Positions 1 to 4,631 are shown, numbered from the stretch's first letter. The stretch is DNA of 6,895 nucleotides from DASQVO01 sp035640715 (GCA_035640715.1 DASQVO010000098.1:1-6895), one strand, 5' to 3'. The notes: generated by a model not told the origin, from the letters alone. Numbers and translations are program-made.

Positions 1-2
1 CC

Positions 3-269
3 GAGCATGGAGTCCAGTTGCTGCGGCCTGCCCGTAAAGGTGAACGGGAACGGCCTGGCGCAGCCCTGTTCAAGCCGCTGCGACAGGTCATCGAATCGAT
101 CAACGAGACCTTCAAGGGGCAGCTTGACCTCGAACGGCACCGAGGGCGCACACCCGGAGGTGTCATAGCCCGCGTCATGCAACGCATCCTCGCGCTGACC
201 GCCGCGATCTGGCACAACGACGCCACCGGACAAACCGTCCTACGCTCACTGATCGCCTACGATTACTGA
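3..269 (+). CDS. C-terminal part of IS982-like DDE transposase (5' end outside window)
   Basis: The frame is open to the left edge and encodes the last 88 residues of a transposase. The stretch RQVIESINETFKGQLDLE followed by GGVIARVMQRILALTAAIWHN and the ending RSLIAYDY is the typical tail of actinobacterial IS982-family enzymes. The glutamate of IES, with a lysine seven residues later in FKG, fits the last acidic residue and the following K of the DDE catalytic site. A TTG at 18 could be read as a start, but similarity-type residues run upstream of it, so the gene most likely begins outside the window. The stop at 267-269 is intact. Whether the insertion sequence is complete cannot be judged here. 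Immediately downstream lies a piece of a different insertion sequence. Family assignment is from memory of such proteins; DDE transposase is fairly sure, IS982 likely. Confidence 0.75.
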   Translation, partial: EHGVQLLRPARKGERERPGAALFKPLRQVIESINETFKGQLDLERHRGRTPGGVIARVMQRILALTAAIWHNDATGQTVLRSLIAYDY

Positions 270-313
270 CCCCTTGGAATAGATCATCTAGGCAGTTCTC
301 CGGGAGGTGCCCG

Positions 314-418
314 ATGGCTACCTCGCGCAAGCCGACCGCGCCGACGGCGGAGGCGATCGACCGGTTCTGCGGCCACTTCGATGATCTGTTTGCCCGCTTG
401 GCCGAGCGCACCTCTTGA
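314..418 (+). pseudogene. N-terminal remnant of IS701-like transposase (34 codons)
   Basis: An ATG at 314 has a good ribosome binding site, GGGAGG at 302-307 with a 6-nt gap. It opens a 34-residue frame starting MATSRKPTAPTAEAID and continuing with FCGHFDDLFARLAER. This resembles the N-terminus of IS701-family transposases of actinomycetes, which normally exceed 350 residues and continue after ..LARLAER with an RRYLEGLLLP-type segment. Here the reading stops after ..ERTS at 416-418. The break coincides with the perfect palindrome TCTTGATCAAGA (413-424). No further IS701-like sequence is seen before the nucleosidase gene, so this is a truncated leftover and not a short gene. The native start and ribosome binding site survive, so a peptide could still be made, but no function is expected. 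Confidence 0.6.
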
Positions 419-424
419 TCAAGA
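413..424. repeat. 12-bp perfect palindrome at truncated transposase junction
   Basis: TCTTGATCAAGA reads identically on both strands and covers the stop codon that ends the IS701-like fragment. Its centre, TGATCA, is a short symmetric site. It marks the point where similarity to the transposase ends, so it may be the breakpoint of a deletion or a recombination junction. The palindrome is seen; its role is inference. Confidence 0.5.
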
Positions 425-526
425 TCCATAAGACACGGCCTTGCGCCCGTCGGCGTCTGTGACGTGACTGGTGACGAGGTTGGTACCCTAATGCGCTGGT
501 ATGCGACGATTGCCAGGAAGGCGGCC

Positions 527-1111
527 ATGGAACTTCGCGGTGAGGTTGTCTCCGGACGGCCACTGCTCGTGCTAGCCGTGCCCGAGGAGGCACAGTTCCT
601 GGACACGACCCTGCCGGTGCTGCTGACGGGCATGGGCAAGGTAAACGCAGCGGCGGCGCTGGCCATGACTCTCGGGCGAGGCCCAGTGCCTTCCCGGATC
701 GTCAACCTCGGCACGGCGGGCGCGCTGCGCCCCGGCCTGGGCGGCATGCATATCGTGCGCACCGTCATCCAGCACGACCTGGACACCGACCTGCTGCTGA
801 AATTGACCAGCGCCGCCTACGGAACTCCCATCACGCTCGCCGACAGCAGCGACAGTGTGGTGCTGGCGAGCGGGGACGCGTTCATCGCCGACGCCAGCGC
901 ACGCGATGCGCTCGCCGAACGCGCGGACCTAGTCGACATGGAGGGCTACGCGCTCGCCGCCGCGGCGGCGAGCGCCCGGGTGCCGATCAGCTTGGTCAAG
1001 CACGTCACTGACGAAGCCGACGAGCACGCGGTGAAGTCATGGCGCGACGCTGTCGCCGTGAGCGCGCGCGAGCTGGCCGACTGGGCCACCGCGAACATCC
1101 CTGGCTACTGA
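527..1111 (+). CDS. nucleosidase of the MTA/SAH nucleosidase (phosphorylase) superfamily
   Basis: A 194-residue protein resembling the short stand-alone nucleosidases of actinomycetes. Family members hydrolyse the N-glycosidic bond of nucleosides such as methylthioadenosine or S-adenosylhomocysteine; futalosine hydrolase is a relative, so the substrate is open. Visible landmarks: an acidic pair at residues 20-21 where the family has its N-terminal catalytic-site glutamate; a GMGKVNA loop at 35-41; NLGTAG at 60-65; the substrate-binding DMEGYA at 137-142; and VTDEAD at 160-165, where D162 fits the general-acid aspartate. Thus the active site looks complete. The start at 527 is chosen because AGGAAG (515-520) lies 6 nt upstream and the family core begins soon after; in-frame starts at 464 and 491 are possible but add unconserved residues. 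It sits alone between transposase debris and a decayed aldo/keto reductase, so no operon partner is visible. Confidence 0.85.
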   Translation: MELRGEVVSGRPLLVLAVPEEAQFLDTTLPVLLTGMGKVNAAAALAMTLGRGPVPSRIVNLGTAGALRPGLGGMHIVRTVIQHDLDTDLLLKLTSAAYGTPITLADSSDSVVLASGDAFIADASARDALAERADLVDMEGYALAAAAASARVPISLVKHVTDEADEHAVKSWRDAVAVSARELADWATANIPGY

Positions 1112-1153
1112 GCGTCCGCGCAACTGGGCGACGCACCGCCAGGATGTGACTGC

Positions 1154-1333
1154 TCAGCTGAAGATCTCGGAGACCCTATCGAGGACCTCGTCGTCGATTT
1201 CGACGTCGATGGCTTCCCGGACTGCCTGCCATTGCGCGCCGGTGCTGGGTGAGACGATCGGCGCGGTCACCGCCGGGTGCGCCAGCAGCCACGCGAGCGC
1301 CAGCCCGGCCGTGCTGATCCTGTGGGTGCCGAC
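1154..1333 (-). pseudogene. C-terminal fragment of an aldo/keto reductase
   Basis: On the minus strand about 59 codons end at a TGA (1156-1154). They encode RISTAGLALAWLLAHPAVTA, then PIVSP, QWQAVREAIDVEIDD and a final VSEIF. This is the characteristic last part of NAD(P)H-dependent aldo/keto reductases: the barrel helix with ALAWLL, the APIVGPS-type cofactor loop, and the C-terminal helix with VREALDVELDD. A complete enzyme has about 300 to 340 residues, so over four fifths is missing. Upstream of about 1333 the similarity stops, and the end of a transposase begins in another frame, so the gene was cut by a mobile element or a deletion. It is convergent with the nucleosidase gene. Confidence 0.7.
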
Positions 1334-1340
1334 AAATGTG

Positions 1341-1469
1341 TCACCCCCAGGCGACCTGGGTGTATTCGCGGAGCAGGCCGCCGGGCCTGTCGCGCCGGAG
1401 GATCCGCATAGCCATCACGGTCCCAGGTATATGCGGGCGCCCGGCAGGCGGATTCTGGTTGAGCGTCCG
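1341..1469 (-). pseudogene. C-terminal fragment of an integrase-core transposase
   Basis: On the minus strand the frame ending at TGA (1343-1341) reads RTLNQNPPAGRP, then MRILRRDRPGGLLREYTQVA. This matches the usual tail of rve-type (IS3/IS481-like) transposases of actinomycetes: a HR.LNQ.PP segment after the last catalytic glutamate region, then a basic RRDRLGGLIHEY ending. About 43 codons are recognisable. Upstream of roughly 1469 the frame stays open but no longer resembles the family, and the DDE core is absent. The stop lies only a few bases from where aldo/keto reductase similarity begins, so the intervening CACATTTGT may contain the terminal bases of the insertion sequence. The exact IS family is uncertain. 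Confidence 0.55.
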
Positions 1470-1497
1470 GGTGCTGCAGATTGGCTGATTCTGGTTG
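1451..1497. repeat. 11-bp direct repeat inside the transposase remnant
   Basis: GATTCTGGTTG occurs at 1451-1461 and again at 1487-1497, 36 bp apart. On the minus strand the first copy encodes the expected NQN of the transposase tail. The second lies beyond the point where similarity fades. The repeat may mark a local duplication or illegitimate recombination joining foreign sequence to the transposase end. Confidence 0.35.
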
Positions 1498-1612
1498 CTG
1501 GCAATGGCATTCGGAAGCCAGGCAGGCCAGCCTGTTTGCGGGCAGCGCTGGATGTGATGCTGACCAGGCCGGTAACGAAGACCGGCAAAGCTTGGAGTCC
1601 GCAGCGTACCGC

Positions 1613-1631
1613 CCGGAGAATAGCCGGAGAA
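1613..1631 (+). repeat. tandem CCGGAGAA pair, 11-nt period, left of att core
   Basis: CCGGAGAA occurs at 1613-1620 and 1624-1631, exactly one helical turn apart and about 50 bp left of the tRNA-derived core. Pairs of short direct repeats beside a core are typical of the arm-type binding sites of tyrosine recombinases. Assignment as arm sites is inference. The 1484-1681 stretch otherwise shows only a small hairpin, GCCGGT/ACCGGC at 1568-1586, and no gene. Confidence 0.3.
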
Positions 1632-1681
1632 ATCTAGGAGCGCCGGACGTAACAGCAGGTCAGGACATGATCAGCAGATAT

Positions 1682-1734
1682 CTGTAAAACCGTCGGCTCA
1701 GCCTTCGATGGTTCGAATCCATCACCTGCCACCA
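1682..1734 (+). tRNA. 3' part of tRNA-Tyr(GTA), probable attachment site core
   Basis: The segment contains the anticodon loop CTGTAAA (1682-1688, anticodon GTA at 1684-1686), the 3' side of the anticodon stem (ACCGT), and a class II variable arm GGC-TCA-GCC (1695-1703). It continues with the T arm, GATGG / TTCGAAT / CCATC (1707-1723), the acceptor 3' strand ACCTGCC (1724-1730), discriminator A and encoded CCA (1732-1734). The 5' half is missing. The bases before the loop (GATAT) cannot form the anticodon stem with ACCGT, and no D arm is present. AGCAGGT further upstream could pair with six of the seven acceptor bases, but without a D arm this is probably chance. A tRNA cut exactly at its anticodon loop is what integration by a tyrosine recombinase leaves at one end of an element; tRNA-Tyr is the known target of the actinomycete element SLP1. 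Confidence 0.85.
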
Positions 1735-1741
1735 CCTGCGG

Positions 1742-1782
1742 AAACCGCCTCTGGCCAGCATGAACGCGGTCAGAGGCGGTTT
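1742..1782 (+). terminator. hairpin terminator behind the tRNA-Tyr fragment
   Basis: AAACCGCCTCTG (1742-1753) and CAGAGGCGGTTT (1771-1782) form a perfect 12-bp stem. It is extended by three pairs inward (GCC with GGT, one G-T wobble) around an 11-nt loop, and followed by GTCTTGTG. It lies 7 bp after the CCA, as expected for the natural terminator of the tRNA gene. The stem is symmetric and could also act on the minus strand. Confidence 0.8.
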
Positions 1783-1830
1783 GTCTTGTGTCCGGCTGGG
1801 TCCGGCCGTACCCGGCTCGTTGCGGCTGGC

Positions 1831-1849
1831 TGTTCCCAATGTGTTCCCA
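1831..1849 (+). repeat. tandem TGTTCCCA pair, 11-nt period, right of att core
   Basis: TGTTCCCA occurs at 1831-1838 and 1842-1849, one helical turn apart and about 100 bp right of the tRNA-derived core. As on the left side, this spacing fits a pair of recombinase arm-type sites, and on the minus strand it gives two TGGGAACA units. If so, the right side would be element DNA and not chromosome. Seen directly: the repeat and its period. Function is inference. Confidence 0.35.
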
Positions 1850-1853
1850 CGGC

Positions 1854-1973
1854 TCATTGCCGTGTCGCCTCCCGGATCCGCTGCAGGACCTCTTTCTCCA
1901 TGCCGTGGATGCACTTGACTGGTGGTCTGAGGAAGACGGCGCCCGGGGCTTCTGCGGGGGCCCGTGCTGGCCG
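1854..1973 (-). pseudogene. unidentified protein tail, possibly a decayed gene
   Basis: A 39-codon minus-strand frame ends at TGA (1856-1854) and reads PPVKCIHGMEKEVLQRIREA near its end, a Cys/His-containing turn followed by a plausible amphipathic helix. It looks protein-like in composition but matches no family I recognise. The frame is closed upstream by a TGA at 1976-1974. Beyond that the same frame reads a further 26 codons, with VTSLTAPGQFVMAA, up to a TAG near 2055. No start with a ribosome binding site is evident in the 39-codon part. It may be the end of a small gene broken by a nonsense change, or chance. Confidence 0.25.
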
Positions 1974-2259
1974 TCATCGGAATCTGCCACTGGCGGCCAT
2001 CACGAACTGCCCGGGGGCGGTCAGGCTGGTCACGGGATGCGACTGCTGAAGACGCTACGGCCGCGCCCGATCTGCCGTTATGGTCGGCAATTCCCCCTTG
2101 GCGAGACGTCATCCCGGCACGCCGAACGGGGTGATCTGCGCGAAGGGGATAGCTCGGGTTGCTCGTCTGGTTCCTCGCTGGTGCCCGTGGGTTCGGCGGT
2201 CGCTGCTGTATGCGGCTACTGATCGGCGATCAGCAGCCTGTACCCGGCGTCGAACTGCT

Positions 2260-2319
2260 CAAGGGGCGCTGCTGGCCCTGTACCAGGCGCTGCGGATCGC
2301 CGTCACCGACGCCGTCCGC
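2260..2319 (+). pseudogene. short transposase-like remnant (IS4-type)
   Basis: Twenty codons read GALLALYQALRIAVTDAV, which resembles the helix after the catalytic glutamate region of actinobacterial IS4-family transposases (commonly ..WALLTLYQ.LR.A..DAV..). Before it and after about 2319 no more of the family is visible, and the following bases turn AT-richer. The similarity is short and from memory, so it could be fortuitous. Confidence 0.3.
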
Positions 2320-2425
2320 AGAAAAATAAGACGCCGCCGGTCGAACGGTCTTGCTCGGTTGCCGTTACCTGGAGGATCGGCCGCGGCGCGGACTGGACCA
2401 TGTCTGATGGATCACACTCTCAAAA

Positions 2426-2454
2426 TTGGTTACAGCGTACACTTTGTGTATTCT
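2426..2454 (+). promoter_or_regulatory. possible promoter overlapping the operator
   Basis: TTGGTT (2426-2431) and TATTCT (2449-2454) are separated by 17 bp and could serve as -35 and -10 elements, sharing three and four bases with the sigma-70-type consensus. Transcription would begin around 2461, leaving a leader of about 20 nt. A bound repressor would cover both elements. The boxes are weak, so this is tentative. Confidence 0.35.
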
Positions 2455-2462
2455 GTAACCAA
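2426..2462. promoter_or_regulatory. 37-bp nested palindrome, probable TetR operator
   Basis: Outer arms TTGGTTACAG (2426-2435) and CTGTAACCAA (2453-2462) are perfectly complementary. Within them TACAC (2438-2442) and GTGTA (2446-2450) form a second inverted repeat around TTT. Everything is symmetric about base 2444. The site lies 7 bp before the Shine-Dalgarno sequence of the SnoaL-TetR operon, in an AT-rich gap. Nested symmetric sites of this size are what TetR dimers, or two dimers, bind, and the operon encodes one. Autorepression is therefore likely, but not shown. Confidence 0.75.
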
Positions 2463-2479
2463 GTTGATCGGAGGATCTG

Positions 2480-2902
2480 ATGCAGACCGTCGCCCATGCT
2501 TTCGCGGACCTGATGAACGGCCACGACCCCGACGCCGTGGACGGCTTCGTGGCCGAGGACTACGTCAACCACAACCCCTACGTTGAGAACGGGCGGGAGG
2601 CCAACCGAGCCTTCTGGGCCCGCTGGTTCGCCGCTTTCCCCGACACCCGGGTGACCCTGGAGGACGTTGTGGTCTCCGGTGATCGTGTCGCCGGCCGGTT
2701 CACCTACCGGGCCACCCATCTGGGATCGCTGATGGGTGAGGAGCCCACGGGCCGGCAGGTGGAGATGCGGTCGCTGGACATCTGGCGGGTGCGCGACGGC
2801 ATGGCTGTGGAGCACTGGGACGAGCTCAACACGCTGGAGGTGTTCACGGAACTCGGCCTGGTTCCCCCGATGCGGCTGCCCGGCGGGGAGGGTCCCCGGT
2901 GA
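2480..2902 (+). CDS. SnoaL-like (NTF2-fold) polyketide cyclase family protein
   Basis: A 140-residue single-domain protein of the SnoaL/ester cyclase-like branch of the NTF2 superfamily. Its fold is an alpha+beta cone enclosing a small-molecule pocket; members include aldol cyclases of polyketide pathways and many enzymes of unknown substrate. Typical marks: an N-terminal helix with LMNGHDPDAVDGFVAEDYVNH (about 11-31), AFWARWFAAFPD at 44-55, a VVVSGDRVAGRF strand pair at 63-74, HLG..MG..PTGR at 80-92, and IWRVRDG..VEHWDELN at 101-117, where H112, W113 and D114 match the conserved HWD. It has no signal peptide. GGAGG at 2470-2474 lies 5 nt before the ATG. The stop overlaps the TetR start by one base, so the two are translationally coupled. 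The substrate is unknown; no polyketide genes are in the window, so a real cyclase role is doubtful. Confidence 0.85.
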   Translation: MQTVAHAFADLMNGHDPDAVDGFVAEDYVNHNPYVENGREANRAFWARWFAAFPDTRVTLEDVVVSGDRVAGRFTYRATHLGSLMGEEPTGRQVEMRSLDIWRVRDGMAVEHWDELNTLEVFTELGLVPPMRLPGGEGPR

Positions 2903-3507
2903 TGCCGGTCTCACCACGAGAGCCTGTGCGTTCCCGTTCCCAGCAGCGCCGGGAACGGGAACGGGCCCAGGCGCGGGCTGCGATCCTGGAGGCCGCCCGC
3001 GAACTGGCCCGTACCGAGGGCTGGGACGCGGTCAGCATGCGGCGGTTGGCCGAACGGATCGGGTACTCCACCAATTACGCCTACCGGTACTTCGGTGGCC
3101 GCAACGACATCCTGCTCGCCTGGGTCCGAGACGGCTTCGTCCGTGTCGCTGAGGCGATGCGCGCGGCCGGTCCGTCGCTGCACGATGCCGGGTCGGCCTA
3201 CCTGGATTTCGCGCTGGACGAGCCCGATCTCTACCAGGTGATGTACGGCCTGGGCGGAGTGCACGTACCCGCCGCGGACACCATCACCGAGGGCAACGCG
3301 GTCGGTGCCGTGGTCGCCGGGCTGCTCGGGATCACCGATCCCAACGACGACCGCATTGTCCGGCTCTGGGCGACCGCCCACGGCCTGGCCGCGTTGCACG
3401 CGATCGGCAAACTCCCGATCGACCGCGCTCACCTGCATCGGCTGCTCGCCGCGAGCATCGACGACCTGCTCCGCTCCGGACACAACCCGGGAAGGGCTGA
3501 CCGATGA
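2902..3507 (+). CDS. TetR/AcrR-family transcriptional regulator with WHG-type C-terminal domain
   Basis: A 201-residue DNA-binding repressor-type protein. A basic N-terminal arm rich in R, Q and E (10-25) precedes the first helix, AILEAARELARTEGWDAVSM (27-46). The helix-turn-helix follows: RRLAERIGYSTNYAYRYFGG at 47-66, then RNDIL. The ligand-binding part carries AYLDFALDEPDLYQVMYG and later LWATAHGLAALHAIGKL, the W..(A/G)HG signature of the TetR WHG subfamily. ATG at 2902 overlaps the upstream TGA (TGATG); a GTG one codon earlier is equally possible, and GGGGAGGG (2885-2892) serves either. Being second in the operon behind the nested palindrome at 2426-2462, it most likely represses its own operon and responds to a small ligand, perhaps the substrate of the SnoaL-like protein. 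Ligand unknown. Confidence 0.9.
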   Translation: MPVSPREPVRSRSQQRRERERAQARAAILEAARELARTEGWDAVSMRRLAERIGYSTNYAYRYFGGRNDILLAWVRDGFVRVAEAMRAAGPSLHDAGSAYLDFALDEPDLYQVMYGLGGVHVPAADTITEGNAVGAVVAGLLGITDPNDDRIVRLWATAHGLAALHAIGKLPIDRAHLHRLLAASIDDLLRSGHNPGRADR

Positions 3508-3596
3508 CCGCCGCTGCGCGCCCGCCGTCGCAGGCTGCTGTTCGCATTCTCGACGTGATCCGACTCTTCCCCGCGTCACGCTGGTCCTTGGCCTAG
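3504..3596 (+). CDS. 30-codon ORF coupled to the TetR stop, possibly truncated gene
   Basis: ATG at 3504 overlaps the TetR stop in the ATGA arrangement, with GGGAAGGG at 3489-3496 upstream, so translation by coupling is plausible. The product reads MTAAARPPSQAAVRILDVIR and ends SRWSLA; a short amphipathic helix is the only visible structure. No family is recognised. It is either a small third member of the operon or the beginning of a longer gene cut off by a rearrangement. The following 70 bp up to 3666 hold only a hairpin. Confidence 0.35.
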   Translation: MTAAARPPSQAAVRILDVIRLFPASRWSLA

Positions 3597-3640
3597 CTTG
3601 GCTCTCCTAGGCCTCCCCGACAAGGAAGCCGGGCGACCTG

Positions 3641-3661
3641 CTTGCCGTGTACCGTGGCAAG
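3641..3661. terminator. hairpin between convergent genes
   Basis: CTTGCC (3641-3646) and GGCAAG (3656-3661) pair perfectly. Three further pairs, two of them G-T on the plus strand, close a 3-nt loop. It lies between the TetR operon and the convergent minus-strand gene ending at 3667 and could terminate either. There is no long T run, so it would be a weak or factor-aided terminator. Confidence 0.4.
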
Positions 3662-3666
3662 ACACG

Positions 3667-4107
3667 TCAGCGGGCGGTACCGGTGACGGTCTTCCTGGTC
3701 ATCTCGTGGACTCGGCGCAGCCGTCCGTCGCTCGCGTACTCGGCGAACATGTGGACTTCCATCCGGATGGTGGCACCGTCCCGTGTGGTGATATCGAGCC
3801 GGTGCCGCTGTGCTGTCCGGTTGCCCTCCTGGACGATCTCATGCACGGTGATCGTCGCCCGCTCCGTCGGTTCGCGGAAGTCCTCTTTGACGTGTACGGC
3901 GAATCTTTCCCGGTCATAGATTTCTCCGTCGCTGTCCTGCTCGTAGTCCGGAGTGAAGTAGCGGTCGAGCGTCTCCTTGAGCGGGTGAGTGCCTTCGCTG
4001 CTGAAGAGTATTTCGGTCAGCGCTTGCTCGACGTATTTCGCCCTTTCCGGGTCAACGTCGGCGGCGGGAACCGCGGCGAAGAAGTCGCCTGCGTCGTTCG
4101 TCGTCAT
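3667..4107 (-). CDS. NTF2-fold (SnoaL-like) protein, 146 residues
   Basis: A small soluble alpha+beta protein that reads like the SnoaL-like/nuclear transport factor 2 superfamily. An N-terminal helical part (ERAKYVEQALTEILFS) leads to YFTPDYEQDSDGEIYDRERF, an IVQEGNRTAQRHRLDITTRDG strand pair, and a final MEVHMFAEYASDGRLRRVHEM segment, where F.EY..DGR...H corresponds to the usual last strands. The start at 4107 is preferred because GAGGA (4120-4116) lies 8 nt upstream. The earlier ATG at 4122 overlaps that ribosome binding site and would add five residues. The gene is transcribed towards the TetR operon. Sequence similarity to the other NTF2-fold protein in this window (2480-2902) is slight, so they are not a recent duplication. 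No catalytic role can be named. Confidence 0.75.
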   Translation of the reverse strand: MTTNDAGDFFAAVPAADVDPERAKYVEQALTEILFSSEGTHPLKETLDRYFTPDYEQDSDGEIYDRERFAVHVKEDFREPTERATITVHEIVQEGNRTAQRHRLDITTRDGATIRMEVHMFAEYASDGRLRRVHEMTRKTVTGTAR

Positions 4108-4266
4108 TTTTGTATTCCTCATTCTCGCTGATTAAGCGGTAGGCATAATTCCACGTGCTGACTGCTTCCTGGCCGCTAATGTGTGGAAAACGTCATAGGC
4201 TCCGTGCACAGAGTCCTCCTTGCAGAGGGCTTAGGGCCTCTCAATTCTCGTCGAACGAGATTTAAG

Positions 4267-4427
4267 CAGCCGCTCGTCGTCGTGATCGAGGATGCCCACT
4301 GGGCTGACCGGTCGAGCCGTGACCTGCTCGCGTTCCTCGTCCGTTACCAGCGATCGCTGCGCGGCGCGTTGCGATCGTCATCACGTTCAGGTCCGACGAA
4401 CTGCACCGTAGCCACCCGCTGCGCTCG
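4267..4427 (+). pseudogene. frameshifted fragment of a LAL-type AAA ATPase regulator
   Basis: The frame containing 4267-4269 reads QPLVVVIEDAHWADRSSRDL and LLAFLVRY, the Walker B region (VVVIED) and following segment of large LuxR-type (LAL/MalT-like) ATPase regulators. From about 4365 the continuation is in another frame: RRVAIVITFRSDELHRSHPL then RS. Together they match the family order ..DLLAFLxR..R.A.VxTFRSDELHRxHPLR. One base is lost or two gained near 4350-4365. Whole proteins have 800 to 1000 residues; the Walker A part, the rest of the ATPase and the HTH are absent, so this is a dead remnant. An open frame runs 4183-4515 but the portion before 4260 has no recognisable similarity. Confidence 0.7.
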
Positions 4428-4515
4428 CGCCTTCGCGGCCCTCGCCGCCAGCGCGGTCTTCGCCGTCATCGCCTTCGGCTTCGTCTTTACCCTGCCACGC
4501 CAGCTCGTGCGTTAG
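4428..4515 (+). pseudogene. possible membrane-helix remnant after the ATPase fragment
   Basis: In the same frame as the Walker B piece, the last 28 codons encode AFAALAASAVFAVIAFGFVF followed by TLPRQLVR and a stop. This is a convincing hydrophobic helix with a basic end and could be the last segment of a transporter such as an MFS protein. It does not belong to LAL regulators, so it suggests a second junction. Without more sequence the origin is unclear. The 116 bp from 4516 to 4631 show no gene. Confidence 0.25.
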
Positions 4516-4631
4516 GCATCACCGCCTCGCGGGAGCGCTGCCGACGCTGGTGATTCCGCCCGCCCGGGGTTGGTCATGGAGACTCATGGCACGCGGTGGC
4601 AGATGGGCGGAACGCTGGTCATGTGACCTCG

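Larger units (their letters stand above)
1735..2425. other. about 690 bp with no convincing complete gene
   Basis: After the tRNA terminator this stretch has several overlapping open frames, none with a persuasive domain, ribosome binding site and length. It holds the TGTTCCCA repeat pair, a short hairpin CACGGC/GCCGTG (1848-1864), a possible minus-strand protein tail, a symmetric CTGATC-GGC-GATCAG (2219-2233), and a short transposase-like piece. It looks like decayed or non-coding flank of the attachment site. The long minus-strand frame through the tRNA, which reads MDSNHRR, is the usual antisense artefact of tRNA T arms. Confidence 0.5.

Noticed and set aside
175..786. 203-codon minus-strand open frame
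   Set aside because: Antisense to the nucleosidase, with R/S/P-rich composition typical of shadow frames in GC-rich DNA; no domain or ribosome binding site.
1654..1734. A complete but odd tRNA starting at AGCAGGT (1654-1660)
   Set aside because: Six of seven acceptor pairs would form, but there is no D arm and the anticodon stem is broken, so a functional tRNA is unlikely.
1660..2112. 150-codon minus-strand frame containing MDSNHRR
   Set aside because: It reads through the antisense of the tRNA T arm, a well-known source of false proteins, and has no family features.
2420..2917. 165-codon minus-strand frame over the SnoaL-like gene and operator
   Set aside because: Antisense shadow of a clear gene; low-complexity composition.
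2911..3579. 222-codon minus-strand frame over the TetR gene
   Set aside because: Longer than the TetR gene, but the plus strand carries a clear helix-turn-helix and WHG signature.
3598..4131. 177-codon plus-strand frame
   Set aside because: Shadow of the minus-strand NTF2-fold gene, which has the better ribosome binding site and protein features.
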